Shown in pieces: positions 27,366 to 37,033 of a stretch of DNA of 64,000 bases (the first letter of the stretch is position 1; each line of letters starts with the position of its first letter). This DNA is from Actinomyces oricola (GTDB lineage: Bacteria > Actinomycetota > Actinomycetes > Actinomycetales > Actinomycetaceae), in contig NZ_RYFV01000012.1 in the NCBI RefSeq assembly GCF_004104015.1, positions 20,329 to 84,328 on the forward strand, written 5' to 3'. The notes below the pieces were generated by a model. That model had not been told where the DNA came from. It did not search any database and worked only from the letters and a program-made list of their open reading frames with translations. The position numbers and the translations under genes were made by a program.

Positions 27366-28613
27366 TCAGCGGCGGGCGGCCGCAGCATTGCGCGCGGCCG
27401 CCAGGGCCCCGGGCAGCACCGCCAGAAGACGCTCGATGTCCTCAGGGCGCGTCGTCGCCCCCAAGGAGCAGCGCAGCGTCGCGCGGGCCGCGTCAGACCC
27501 CAGCCCCATGGCCTCCAGCACGTGGCTGGGGCCCGCCACTCCGGCGTGACAGGCTGAGCCCGCCGAGGCGTCCACCCCCGCCAGGTCCAGGCTCATGAGC
27601 AGGGCCTCAGCATCAGCCCGCTCGAACCACAGGTGGGCGATGGCCCCCAGGTGGGCGGCGTCGGCGGGCAGAGTGGCGTGCACGCCGGGCAGTGCGCAGG
27701 CCCCCTCCAGGAGCCTGGTGCGCAGCGCCTCCAGGCGGGCGGCCTCCTCACGGCGCTCGGTCACCGCCAACTCGACCGCCAGTGCCAGGGCCCGGGCGGC
27801 CACCACGTCTTGCGTGCCCGAGCGCAGGCCCCGCTCCTGGCGGCCGCCCCCGGACACCGCCACCAGGTCGAGGTCGCGGCGGGCCACCAGCGCACCGACC
27901 CCGACGGGGGCGCCAATCTTGTGGCCGGTAATGCTCATGGCGTCCAGACCCCAGCCGTGGAGATCTACCGTCGTCTTCCCCAGGGCGGCCACGGCGTCAC
28001 TGTGGACCGGCACATACCCCGCGTTGCGGGGGGAAGGCGCGTCGGTGGCCTCGCGCACCGCGCCTACCAGGGCGGCCATGTCCTGGACCAGCCCGGTCTC
28101 ATTGTTGGCGGCCATGACGCTCACCAGCGCCGGCGGCGTCCACTCCCCCCGGCGCCGGCCCCCGGCCCCGGAGCCCGGCGTCACGGCACGGGTCAGGGAC
28201 TGAATCGCCACCCGTCCGGCGGCGTCGACCTCGAGCTCGCTCAGGTGCGCCCCCAGATGGGTCACGGCGGCGCGCGCGGTCTGAAGGACCGCCGGATGTT
28301 CAATGGGGGAGACGACCAGGTGAGGCGCCGCATTGGGGTGCGCGGCCCGGGCCGCCAGTACTCGACCGGTCACCACCAGCGCATCCGCTTCTGTGCCGCC
28401 GCTGGTGAAGAGCACCTCGTGGGGGTCTACGGCCAGGGCGTCCGCGAGGCGGGCGCGCGCCTGCGCCAGGAGCGCCCCGGCCCGCCGGCCCGATGAGTGC
28501 AGGGCCGCCGGATTCGCCCAACCGCCCAAACCCTCAGCCAGATCGTCTGCGACCTGGGAGGAGACCTCGGGGCGTACCGGCGTTGTCGCCGCATGATCCA
28601 GGTAGGTGCGCAC
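27366..28613 (-). CDS. Cysteine desulfurase (NifS/IscS family)
   Basis: This 415-residue PLP enzyme mobilises sulfur from cysteine for Fe-S clusters or tRNA thiolation. It starts with YLDHAATTPVRPEV. The PLP lysine lies in SITGHKIGAPVGVGAL, and the catalytic Cys in GSACHAGVAGPSHVL. It is convergent with the glycosylase gene and divergent from nudC. No scaffold gene or mnmA is visible nearby, so the acceptor is unknown. Confidence 0.93.
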   Translation of the reverse strand: MRTYLDHAATTPVRPEVSSQVADDLAEGLGGWANPAALHSSGRRAGALLAQARARLADALAVDPHEVLFTSGGTEADALVVTGRVLAARAAHPNAAPHLVVSPIEHPAVLQTARAAVTHLGAHLSELEVDAAGRVAIQSLTRAVTPGSGAGGRRRGEWTPPALVSVMAANNETGLVQDMAALVGAVREATDAPSPRNAGYVPVHSDAVAALGKTTVDLHGWGLDAMSITGHKIGAPVGVGALVARRDLDLVAVSGGGRQERGLRSGTQDVVAARALALAVELAVTERREEAARLEALRTRLLEGACALPGVHATLPADAAHLGAIAHLWFERADAEALLMSLDLAGVDASAGSACHAGVAGPSHVLEAMGLGSDAARATLRCSLGATTRPEDIERLLAVLPGALAAARNAAAARR

Positions 28614-28757
28614 TGCTCAACCATAGGCGCGCCGCGCTGTGCGAGCCTCCTCCTGGGCGGGCTGTGCTTCAAGGCCCGGGCCTGCGGCCTGGTGCGAGAA
28701 GGAGCGGCGGGGTTTGGTCAGTCAGTAGCCGGCCCGCAGCGGGCCTAGGGTGGCTGC

Positions 28758-29858
28758 ATGTTCTCCCACCAGTTGGCCCTGTCCCGCTCCACCACCAGCC
28801 GTGACGCCGAGCGCCGCCTGGACCCGGGCCTGTTGGAGGCCCTGGCGGCCGACCCGGCCACTCGGGTCCTGCTCATTGATGCCCGCGGCCGTGTGGCCCT
28901 GACCGGCCCCACCAAGCATCCGGACCTGCCCGACGACGGACTGACTCCCCCCACGTTGGACGACGTCTGGGAGGGCGCCTCACCGGCGGCCATTGAGCTC
29001 CCGGAGATCTCCGCCAGTGCGCTGGACCTGAGCGGCCTAACGACCCTCTACCTGGGTTGTGAGAGCGGCAGCGGCCAGGCGGGGCGGGCTCAGGAGGGCA
29101 GCGCCTCAGGCACTCGCTGGCTGGCCGTGGTCGTCCCCCAGGAGCTGGAGGTGCCCGAGGCGCCACGCGTCCCGGTCGGGGGCGCCGACGCTGAGGGCGC
29201 CGCGGCTGGCCACCCGGACCTGCGGGCGCTCCTGGTGCGACACCCCCTGTCCGCGCTGCGGGGCGTCGGCGCCCAGATGGGAGCCCGCGACGCGGGCCTG
29301 GCCACCGCTGCCGCCGCACTGGCGGCCTGGCACGCCGTGTCCCACCACTGCCCTGCCTGCGGCGGGCCCACCAGCATTGTTCAGGCCGGCTGGGCGAGGC
29401 GCTGCGCCGTGTGCGGCGCCCTCCACTTCCCCCGCACGGATCCCGCCGTCATTATGTCTGTCACGGACGACAACGACCGGATCCTCCTGGTCCACGGCGC
29501 CGCCTGGGAGAAGCGAAGGTTCTCCGTGGTGGCCGGTTTTGTGGAGGCGGGGGAGTCCGTGGAGGCGGCCGTAGTCCGAGAGGTGGCCGAGGAGACTGGG
29601 CTGGCGGTGGCCAGCGTGGAGTATGTGGCCTCTCAGCCCTGGCCCTTCCCACGCTCCCTCATGCTCGGCTATCGGGCTCGGCTGGCTCCCGGCCAGCCCC
29701 TGGCCCGCCCTGACGGGCGGGAGGTGACCGACGCCGTCGTCGTCTCCCGTGAGGAGCTGACCGAGGCCGTAGCGCAGCGCCGCATCGTCCTGCCGGGGGC
29801 GACCTCCATCGCCCGCCTCCTCATTGAGGACTGGTATGGCGGGCCCATTAAGGGCTGA
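28758..29858 (+). CDS. nudC: NAD(+) diphosphatase / NADH pyrophosphatase
   Basis: The 366-residue protein has a variable N-terminal domain, a zinc ribbon (CPACG...CAVCG, near residues 198-219) and a Nudix box GFVEAGESVEAAVVREVAEETGL, followed by the SQPWPFPRSLM motif that marks NudC. It hydrolyses NAD(H) and removes NAD caps from RNA. It precedes uvrD2 as in mycobacteria. Confidence 0.93.
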   Translation: MFSHQLALSRSTTSRDAERRLDPGLLEALAADPATRVLLIDARGRVALTGPTKHPDLPDDGLTPPTLDDVWEGASPAAIELPEISASALDLSGLTTLYLGCESGSGQAGRAQEGSASGTRWLAVVVPQELEVPEAPRVPVGGADAEGAAAGHPDLRALLVRHPLSALRGVGAQMGARDAGLATAAAALAAWHAVSHHCPACGGPTSIVQAGWARRCAVCGALHFPRTDPAVIMSVTDDNDRILLVHGAAWEKRRFSVVAGFVEAGESVEAAVVREVAEETGLAVASVEYVASQPWPFPRSLMLGYRARLAPGQPLARPDGREVTDAVVVSREELTEAVAQRRIVLPGATSIARLLIEDWYGGPIKG

Positions 29859-30005
29859 CGCGACACTCCACCGCCAGCGCCGCGCCGGCCCGGACCAGCC
29901 GGACAGACCGGGGGAGACGGCCGATGGGGCGCGCCCGGCCTACAGCGCCTCAGGCCCGCTCCCAGTCCACGGCCCGCGTCGCAGGCTCGTGGCAGGCTGG
30001 GGGCG

Positions 30006-32102
30006 ATGAGCCAGAACCCGCCCGCCCGGGCCTCGCACCCCCTGCCCAGCGCCAGCCAACTCCTGGAAGCCCTGGACCCCGACCAGCGCCAGGTCGCTGA
30101 GCACCTGGAGGGGCCCTTGTGCGTCCTGGCGGGCGCCGGCACCGGCAAGACCCGTGCCATTACCTACCGCATTGCCCACGGCGTGGCCACTGGCGCCTAC
30201 CAGCCCACCCAGGTGCTGGCAGTCACCTTCACCGCCAGGGCCGCCGGGGAGATGCGCTCACGCCTGACGGACCTGGGCGTGCCCGGGGTTCAGGCCCGCA
30301 CCTTCCACTCCGCGGCCCTGCGTCAACTCACCTACTTCTGGCCCACCGCCATTGGCGGGCGGCGCCCCGCAATCCAATCCCACAAGGCCTCCCTGGTGGG
30401 TGCTGCGGCCCGTCGCCTGGGGCTGGGAGGCGACCGGGCCCTCATGAGGGACCTGGCCGGGGAGATTGAGTGGGCCAAGGTCACCATGACCCTGCCCGAG
30501 GACTATGTCCAGGCAGCCGCCGCAGCGGGGCGCGCCGAGGTCGCCGGCCTGGACGCCGCCACCGTCGCCGGGGTCCTGGCGGCCTACGAGGAGGCCAAAA
30601 CCGAGCGCGGCGTCATAGATTTTGAGGACGTTCTGCTTCTCATGGTCGGCATTCTGCTGGACCGCGAGGACATTGCCGCCCAGGTGCGCGGCCAGTACAA
30701 GCATTTCGTCGTCGACGAGTACCAGGACGTTTCGCCGCTCCAGCAGCGCCTGCTGGACCTGTGGCTGGGTCGCCGCCGCCAGTTGTGCGTGGTGGGGGAC
30801 GCCTCTCAGACCATCTACTCCTTCACCGGCGCCACCCCCGAGTTCCTCACTGGCTTCGCCTCCCGCTACGAGGGCGCCCGCACGGTCCGCCTGAGTCGGG
30901 ACTACCGCTCCACCCCCCAGGTGGTATCTCTGGCCAACCGGGTGCTGGCCCGCTCCCGCAGGGGCACCGGCGGCCCACTCCTGCCCAGGGGCTCCGTCGA
31001 GCTCGTCGCCCAGCGCCCCAGCGGTCCGGACGTGCGCTTTGAGACCCACAACGACGACGTCGCCGAAGCCGCCGGGGTCGTCGCCCAGGTGCAGCGCCTG
31101 CGCGCCGCCGGGGTGCCCTTGTCCGAGATCGCCGTCCTGTACCGCACCAACTCCCAGTCCGAGGCCGTCGAGCAGGCCCTGACCCAGGCCGGCATCGGCT
31201 ACCTGGTACGTGGGGGCGAGCGCTTCTTCGAGCGCGAGGAGGTCAAGCGCGCCATGGTGGTGCTGCGCGGTGCCGCCCGCACTGAGAAGGCGTCTCTGAC
31301 AGGCGACCTGGGCCGCGACGTTCGCATGGTCCTGGCCCGTGAAGGATGGAGCGAGGAACCACCCGCCCCCCGGGGCGCCGTGCGTGAGCGCTGGGACTCC
31401 CTGGCCGCCCTGGTCGTCTTGGCCGATGAGCTCTCCGCCAAGCGCGGCGCCACCCTGGAGGCCCTGGTGGCCGAGCTCGCCGAGCGCGCTGACGCCCAGA
31501 ACGCCCCCACTGTCGAGGGCGTCACCCTGTCCTCCCTGCACGCCGCCAAGGGGCTGGAGTGGGATGCTGTTCTACTCATTGGCGCCAGCGAAGGTCTGCT
31601 GCCGATCTCCCTGGCGGAGACGCCCGCAGCCGTGGAGGAGGAACGGCGCCTGCTCTACGTGGGGGTCACCCGGGCTCGGGAGCACCTGGTCATCTCCTGT
31701 GCCCGGGCCCGCACTCCGGGCGGGCGGGCCAGCCGCAAACCCACCCGGTTCCTGGATGGCATCTGGCCGGCTCCGGGCGCCCGCAGGCCCCGGCGCCCCG
31801 GCGCCGGCGGAGACTCCCCCAGGGCCCGCGCCAAACAGGCCGCCGTCGACTTCGAACAGGACAATGACCCGGCCACCATAGCCCTGTTCGAGGTGCTGCG
31901 CGCCTGGCGGGCCGAGGCCGCCAAGGAGCGTTCCAGGCCCGCCTACACGGTCTTCGCCGACGCCACCTTGCGCTCCATCGCCGTGGCCAAGCCCGCCACC
32001 CTGCCGCAGCTGTCCCTCATCCGCGGAGTCGGGGCCGTCAAGCTCCAGGAGTACGGTCCGGCGGTTCTGGCCCTCATTGGCGAGCACGCCGCCCAGCAGT
32101 GA
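30006..32102 (+). CDS. uvrD2: UvrD2-type superfamily I DNA helicase with HRDC domain
   Basis: The 698-residue helicase has motif I AGAGTGKTRAITYR (near residue 43), motif II VDEYQDVSPLQQ, motif IV/V segments LYRTNSQSEAVEQAL and TLSSLHAAKGLEWD, and motif VI RLLYVGVTRAREHL. A C-terminal HRDC domain (about 615-695) is present. Size and layout match mycobacterial UvrD2, though I do not see the four-cysteine linker. It probably acts in DNA repair or replication. It converges on the next gene with a 13-nt gap. Confidence 0.9.
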   Translation: MSQNPPARASHPLPSASQLLEALDPDQRQVAEHLEGPLCVLAGAGTGKTRAITYRIAHGVATGAYQPTQVLAVTFTARAAGEMRSRLTDLGVPGVQARTFHSAALRQLTYFWPTAIGGRRPAIQSHKASLVGAAARRLGLGGDRALMRDLAGEIEWAKVTMTLPEDYVQAAAAAGRAEVAGLDAATVAGVLAAYEEAKTERGVIDFEDVLLLMVGILLDREDIAAQVRGQYKHFVVDEYQDVSPLQQRLLDLWLGRRRQLCVVGDASQTIYSFTGATPEFLTGFASRYEGARTVRLSRDYRSTPQVVSLANRVLARSRRGTGGPLLPRGSVELVAQRPSGPDVRFETHNDDVAEAAGVVAQVQRLRAAGVPLSEIAVLYRTNSQSEAVEQALTQAGIGYLVRGGERFFEREEVKRAMVVLRGAARTEKASLTGDLGRDVRMVLAREGWSEEPPAPRGAVRERWDSLAALVVLADELSAKRGATLEALVAELAERADAQNAPTVEGVTLSSLHAAKGLEWDAVLLIGASEGLLPISLAETPAAVEEERRLLYVGVTRAREHLVISCARARTPGGRASRKPTRFLDGIWPAPGARRPRRPGAGGDSPRARAKQAAVDFEQDNDPATIALFEVLRAWRAEAAKERSRPAYTVFADATLRSIAVAKPATLPQLSLIRGVGAVKLQEYGPAVLALIGEHAAQQ

Positions 32103-32115
32103 AGGCGGGGCCGGC

Positions 32116-33024
32116 TCAGGTCAGGGAGGAGCACAGGCACTCAGGGTGAGGGTCCCAGGCGCGCACCACCCCCAATGGCTCGGCGCCGCTGAGTTCCACG
32201 CTTCTTCCCCGCCAGGAGGCCCCCGGAGTGGTGAGCACCTCAATGACCGCCCGTGCCGCCAGGGCCGCCGCCTGGTGGGTCAGGAGGCGCTCGGTGGCAG
32301 GCGGGGCCATGGTGCGCAGCTGGGTGGCCAGTGCCGGCCAACTCGGGTCGGCATCCCTCTCCCACAAGTCCAGGCAGGTCGAACACACCGGCTCATTCGG
32401 ACGGATTACGGGCCCCACCCGCACACTGACCTCCCGCACCGTCACCGGCAGGTGCACCACCCCTGCCTGAGCCAGGCCGCGGGCGCGCACTGGATCTATG
32501 ACATGCGCCTCCTGGGTGACTACCAGGTCAGGATGATGGCGCAGAGGGGCCCGGGTCTTGACCAAGGGCCAGTCAGCCGCCAGGGCGGCTCCCAGGGGCC
32601 GGTCATCGGTCAGCAGGGTGCCGACCCCCGACTCGGCCAATAGCAAGGCGGTCTCCCGCAGCAGGCTCCCGACGCCGAGTAAAGCCACGACAGCCCCCTC
32701 CAGGGCGGCACTGCGCTTGCGGTGGCTGTCTACTAGACGGTCCCAGTAGACCTCGTCGGGTGAGACGGGCTCCTCGGTGTTGTCCGCCAGGGCGCCCGCC
32801 CCCGTCAGTTCGGCGACGAGTTCGCGGGCACGGGCCACGGGAATCCGCGCCCAACGGGCGTTGCGGTAAAGCGCGGCCGGCTCCAGGCTGTTGTGGAGGC
32901 GGTCCAGGAACTGCTGCTCGCGGGGGGACAGGCCGGTGAGGACCAGGGCCGTGCCGGGTTCAGCGCCGAGTTGGCTCTCGCCCTGGCCGCGCCATAGGAC
33001 CGGGGTGTTTCCGCGGACGCGCAT
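32116..33024 (-). CDS. ThiF/E1-like Rossmann protein of the conserved actinobacterial cluster
   Basis: The protein of about 302 residues (307 if the ATG at 33039 is used) has an N-terminal helical part and a central Rossmann-like segment (AALEGAVVALLGVGSLLRETALLLAESGVGTLLTDD). A Cys pair, PVCSTCLDLW, resembles the C-x2-C of ThiF/E1-like adenylyltransferases. Such proteins are annotated as TOMM-leader-binding or ThiF-like, but no peptide-modification genes are nearby. The glycine loop is GVGSLL, without the usual Arg/Lys pattern for ATP binding, so activity is uncertain. The gene sits next to uvrD2 and the Lon-like protease. Confidence 0.6.
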   Translation of the reverse strand: MRVRGNTPVLWRGQGESQLGAEPGTALVLTGLSPREQQFLDRLHNSLEPAALYRNARWARIPVARARELVAELTGAGALADNTEEPVSPDEVYWDRLVDSHRKRSAALEGAVVALLGVGSLLRETALLLAESGVGTLLTDDRPLGAALAADWPLVKTRAPLRHHPDLVVTQEAHVIDPVRARGLAQAGVVHLPVTVREVSVRVGPVIRPNEPVCSTCLDLWERDADPSWPALATQLRTMAPPATERLLTHQAAALAARAVIEVLTTPGASWRGRSVELSGAEPLGVVRAWDPHPECLCSSLT

Positions 33025-33139
33025 CACTGTTCTCCTCACGGCAGCCCGCAGGGGAGGACCGCTGGAAGGAGCTTGACATCAATGGGGCGCAGTACGCCAG
33101 CCTCAAACCGTGGCCTGTGGAAAACTCCTGACGACGGTG

Positions 33140-33230
33140 GCCGACGCCGCCGGCCGGGGTGAGGCAGTCCCGGCCGGGGTGAGGCAGTCCCGGCCGGTCA
33201 ATTGGGTTAATTGGGCCGGTCGATTGATGG
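33140..33230. repeat. Short tandem and AT-containing repeats between two minus-strand genes
   Basis: A 21-nt unit (GGCCGGGGTGAGGCAGTCCC plus C) is present twice in tandem, followed by two similar AATTGGG blocks. No gene is seen. The repeats lie just after the end of the Lon-like protease gene. Confidence 0.5.
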
Positions 33231-34406
33231 TCAGCCGCCGGTCGACTGGCAGGTTGGCAGGGAGGAGGTGTCGCCCTCGGCAATGGCTTGGGCGGCGAGG
33301 ACTGCATCGTGGAGCGTTGCAATGGCGAAGACCTCCAGGCCGTCGGGCTCATGTCCCACGACCTCCGAACAGTTGTCCACCGGCGCCAGGAAATAGCTCG
33401 AGCCGTCCTTGCGGGCTCCGGCCATCTTTTGAACAATGCCGCCAATCGGCCCCACCGTGCCGTCAATGGTGATGGTGCCGGTGCCGGCGATGTCCTGGCC
33501 CCCGGTCAGGGAGCCCGGAGTGATCTTGTCAATGATCCCCAGGGCGAACATGGTGCCGGCGCTTGGCCCGCCTACGTCGGACAGCGAGAAGGTCGCGTTG
33601 ATCTCGGAGTCGACCTTGACTGACAGGTTGATCCCCAGGATTGATCCCGAGCGCCCATCCTTCGCGGGCGGGGTCTGCGTGGTCAGTGTGATCCCGAGGG
33701 GCTGCCCCTGGCGGGTGACGCCCAGGACCACCTCGGTGCCCGGATCAATGGTCTCCATGAGGGCGCGCAGCTGAGCGTAGGTGGTGATGGTGGTGGTCTC
33801 GCCTCCCGCGGGTGTTATCGAGGTCAGCACGTCCCCTTGAACGACCTTGGACTGGAGCTCCTGGGCGGAGGCGCTCTCAATGGTCAGGGTCATCGAGGTA
33901 GCCGCGCCGCTCTCCATGAGGGCGGCGATGACCGCGTCGTCCTGGGAGTTGGTCATCTGCGCCTGATTGACCTCGTTGATCTCCTCGGCGGTCAGGGACT
34001 GGGGGCAGACCTCGTCGCGGTCCAGGATCACCGCATCAGGGTCCAACCAGGCCCTGATCAGGTCGAACGTGGTCACGGGGTAGCCGGGGCACCCCAGCAC
34101 CGAAACCGTTGTCATGCGCAGAGCCCCCTCGGCGGGATAGGTGGTGGTGCCGGTAACGGTCAGCAGGTCCCCCTCGCCCTCGGTCCCCGAGTCGGCAAGC
34201 ACGTTCCAGGTGGGGCCGGGAGCCTCAATAACCTTGTTGACCGGGATTGTGGCGGCCGCGACGACCAGCCCGGCAACCAGGAGGCTGACGAGCATCAGCA
34301 GTGTCAGGAACCGCCACCGGCGAGGTGGGCGCCCCGGACCAGAATTCTCAAGAGCGTGGGTATCGGTACTATCCGGTTCGTCACTCACGGTTCCATCATG
34401 GCCCAT
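33231..34406 (-). CDS. Lon-like PDZ serine protease (YlbL family, S16)
   Basis: The 391-residue protein has one N-terminal membrane helix (about 35-57), an extracytoplasmic PDZ domain (about 195-270) and a Lon-type proteolytic domain. The catalytic Ser lies in GGPSAGTMFAL and the Lys in GGIVQKMAGA. It has no ATPase domain. The counterpart in M. tuberculosis is Rv3194c. It is divergent from the DUF2342 gene, as in other actinobacteria. Confidence 0.88.
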   Translation of the reverse strand: MGHDGTVSDEPDSTDTHALENSGPGRPPRRWRFLTLLMLVSLLVAGLVVAAATIPVNKVIEAPGPTWNVLADSGTEGEGDLLTVTGTTTYPAEGALRMTTVSVLGCPGYPVTTFDLIRAWLDPDAVILDRDEVCPQSLTAEEINEVNQAQMTNSQDDAVIAALMESGAATSMTLTIESASAQELQSKVVQGDVLTSITPAGGETTTITTYAQLRALMETIDPGTEVVLGVTRQGQPLGITLTTQTPPAKDGRSGSILGINLSVKVDSEINATFSLSDVGGPSAGTMFALGIIDKITPGSLTGGQDIAGTGTITIDGTVGPIGGIVQKMAGARKDGSSYFLAPVDNCSEVVGHEPDGLEVFAIATLHDAVLAAQAIAEGDTSSLPTCQSTGG

Positions 34407-34577
34407 GAGGTATGGAAAGCCCTACCGGCGATCACAATCCATCGGCGGTCACAGTCGGCGTACGGCTTGCGCTCAGGAAGACGTGGCAGGATCGTGGGTG
34501 CATAAGGAGGCCGCTCGCCGTCGGGGCGCCTGGTGGCCGCCTTCACCACCTCCAGCCCATCCAAGGAGAGGAACCAC

Positions 34578-36056
34578 ATGAGCGAAGACCGCCACGGCGA
34601 GGACCCCTTCGCCCAGATCGAGGAGCTACTCTCCTCCCTCTTCGGTGAGCAAACGGCCGCTGACGCCGTAGGCGCCCTGCGTTCTTCAGGTGTGGACCCG
34701 GCCGACCTGGCCCGCATGAGCGGCATGGGGGACCTTTCTCAACTCAGCCCCGGCCAGCGCATGGCCCTACAAGCCCAGTTCCAGCAGATGCTCGCTTCCG
34801 CTGACTCTGAGCCCGTCAACTGGACCATGGGCAAGGACCTGGCGCTCCAGGAGGCCCGGGGGAAGGGCGACCCGGCCATTACCGCGACCCAGGCCCAGGC
34901 CGCCCGTCAGGCCTTGACCGTGGCAGACCTGTGGCTGGACACCGTCACCGACTTTATGCCGGCCCCTGGCGCACGTGAGGCCTGGAGCCGCTCGGACTGG
35001 GTGGAGCGGACCGTGCCGGTGTGGCGGGAAGTGTGCGCTCCCGTGGCCGGAGCCGCCACCAGGGCCCTGGCAGAGGCCCTGGAGCACCAGATCAGGGAGA
35101 TACCCGAGTCCATGGGCGAGGCCGCCCGCCAAATGGGGGCCTTGGGATCGATTATGCGCTCCATGGCCGGTGCCGCCTTCGGTCTCCAGCTCGGACACGC
35201 TATTGGTGAGCTCGCCGGTGAGGCGGTGGCCTCCACTGACGTGGGCCTGCCCTTGACACGGGAGCCGGGCACCGCCCTGGTGCCCGCCAATGTGGCTGCT
35301 TTTGCCGAAGGCTTAGAGGCTCCAGAGGAGGAGGTGCGCATGTTCCTCGCTGTTCGTGAGGCGGCCGCCGCGCGCCTGTACGCCCATGTGCCCTGGCTGC
35401 GTGGGGGCCTCCTCGGGGCGGTCGAGGCCTATGCTCGCGAAATCCGCATTGACCACGAGGCCGTCCAGGCGGCGGTCACCCAGGTCGACCCGAACGATCC
35501 TGAGGCACTGCGGGCGGCGCTGGAGGGCGGCATGTTCGCCCCCCAGGAGACACCGGCCCAACGCGGCGCCCTGGAGCGCCTTGAGACCCTGCTGGCGCTG
35601 GTGGAGGGGTGGGTCGAGGTGGTCACCGCCCGCGCCACCGCCCCCCACCTTCCTCACGCCATGGCCCTGCAGGAGATGGTGCGCAGACGCCGCGCTCAGG
35701 GCGGGCCCGCCGAGCAGGTCTTCTCCCGGCTCATCGGGCTCACCTTCCGGCCCCGGCGCGCCCGGGAGGCCGCCGAACTGTGGCGGCTGCTGGGGGCCGA
35801 GGTCGGGGAAGCGGAGCGGGACGCCTACTGGCGCCATCCCGATGTGATCCCCACAGCGGCCGAGCTGACCAACCCCAACGACTTCCTCGTGCTGCGCCGG
35901 GCCGCCCAGGACATGGATGCGCAGATGGACGCCGATCTCGCCTCCCTGCTGGATGGGACCCTGGGGTATGCCGAGGGCGCCAAGGAGGCTGACGAGAACT
36001 CCTCCGAGGGCTTGGACGGGCCCGAGGATCCTCCCGGGCGGGCCCCGGGCGAGTAG
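34578..36056 (+). CDS. Zinc-dependent metalloprotease-like protein (DUF2342 family)
   Basis: The 492-residue protein begins behind AAGGAGAGG. It has the family's Gly/Met-rich start, a helical repeat region, MRSMAGAAFGLQLGHAIGEL and the conserved AAARLYAHVPWLRG block. A C-terminal part with LTFRPRRAREAAELW follows. The family is called zincin-like. In the core block of this copy Ala occupies a place where, as I recall, relatives have a metal-binding His, so activity is uncertain. The gene belongs to the conserved block with YlbL, PPA1309 and UPF0182. Confidence 0.8.
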   Translation: MSEDRHGEDPFAQIEELLSSLFGEQTAADAVGALRSSGVDPADLARMSGMGDLSQLSPGQRMALQAQFQQMLASADSEPVNWTMGKDLALQEARGKGDPAITATQAQAARQALTVADLWLDTVTDFMPAPGAREAWSRSDWVERTVPVWREVCAPVAGAATRALAEALEHQIREIPESMGEAARQMGALGSIMRSMAGAAFGLQLGHAIGELAGEAVASTDVGLPLTREPGTALVPANVAAFAEGLEAPEEEVRMFLAVREAAAARLYAHVPWLRGGLLGAVEAYAREIRIDHEAVQAAVTQVDPNDPEALRAALEGGMFAPQETPAQRGALERLETLLALVEGWVEVVTARATAPHLPHAMALQEMVRRRRAQGGPAEQVFSRLIGLTFRPRRAREAAELWRLLGAEVGEAERDAYWRHPDVIPTAAELTNPNDFLVLRRAAQDMDAQMDADLASLLDGTLGYAEGAKEADENSSEGLDGPEDPPGRAPGE

Positions 36057-36065
36057 CCAGAAGGA

Positions 36066-36116
36066 GACTGGGAGGCGGCCGGTTGCTTTTCCCGGGGCCC
36101 GCCCCGCCTCCCGGTC
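36066..36116 (+). terminator. Probable terminator after the DUF2342 gene
   Basis: A 12-bp stem with one G-T pair (36066-36077 with 36105-36116) closes a GC-rich 27-nt loop, 10 nt after the stop codon. Confidence 0.5.
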
Positions 36117-36230
36117 CCGGTACCCGTCAGGGCCGCTCGGTGGCCACCGTAATCGCGACGCCGCGCGCCCCCAGTTCCGGGCGCCCGTCATAACCCGTCA
36201 TAAGCGGGCATGGGCCCAGGCGGGTGGGGT

Positions 36231-36809
36231 TCAGGCCAGAGTGGCGCGCAGCGCCTCAACCAGGCCCGGGACCACGTCGGGGCCCTGTACCACCTGCCCG
36301 GGGGAGTCGTGGGAGCGGGTGCGCAGGGCGCACCAGGACGGGCCGCCCCGCAGGACGCCCACAACTATGCGCACCTCGTCGCGCCCGGGATGGGAGGTGA
36401 GAAAAGTTAGGCGTTCCTGGGCGTCGGTGATTGAGGCGGCCTCCTTCTCGGCGGCCGGGGGCACAATGATCCGCTCCACGCTCAGGGCCGCGCCATCGAC
36501 AGTGTTGGGCCACGCCAGCTGCCCGAGCAGATCCTCCAGGTCGGTTGAGGCGGGCAGTTCCTCCTGCTCGATGGCGGTCAACGATTCTGGGTCGACCGCG
36601 GCCTGTTCCCGCGCCGAACGGTCCAACAACCCGGCGAGGCGGGGGTCGGCCGCCAGTGCCCCAGCAGTGCGCACCAGCGCGAAAACACCGACGGCGGCGT
36701 CCCAACCGCGCTGGGCGACGTACTCCTCAATATCAACCACGCAGCGGACAAGGGCCGCCTGGCGAGCAGGGGCGGACATGGGGCGAGGCGGGAGAGGATC
36801 ATCAGCCAT
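36231..36809 (-). CDS. PPA1309 family protein
   Basis: The protein of about 192 residues contains the PPA1309 family blocks: ALVRCVVDIEEYVAQRGWD near the start, LPASTDLEDLLGQLAWPNTVDGAALSVERIIVPP in the middle and DEVRIVVGVLRGGPSWCALR near the end. Its function is unknown; it is restricted to actinobacteria and sits beside UPF0182, as here. The start could be 36818, 36809 or 36779; 36809 gives MADDPLPPRP. Confidence 0.8.
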   Translation of the reverse strand: MADDPLPPRPMSAPARQAALVRCVVDIEEYVAQRGWDAAVGVFALVRTAGALAADPRLAGLLDRSAREQAAVDPESLTAIEQEELPASTDLEDLLGQLAWPNTVDGAALSVERIIVPPAAEKEAASITDAQERLTFLTSHPGRDEVRIVVGVLRGGPSWCALRTRSHDSPGQVVQGPDVVPGLVEALRATLA

Positions 36810-37033
36810 GCACCCCATGGTCGCATCAGTTGGCGCGCCCCTGTGGAGGCTCGAAGCCGGTGGGGCGGGAGGAGTCGAGGGGAGTACTGCCGCCCGGCCG
36901 GCGCATCCCAGAGGCAGGTGCTGTCCATCCGAGTTTTGTGACCTTGACCGCCTATGGGACGATGTGCGGGTCCGGCGTCCCCGGCGTCGGAGGATCTTGT
37001 ACCAGAGCCGTACAACTGAGACGGAGCGTGACC

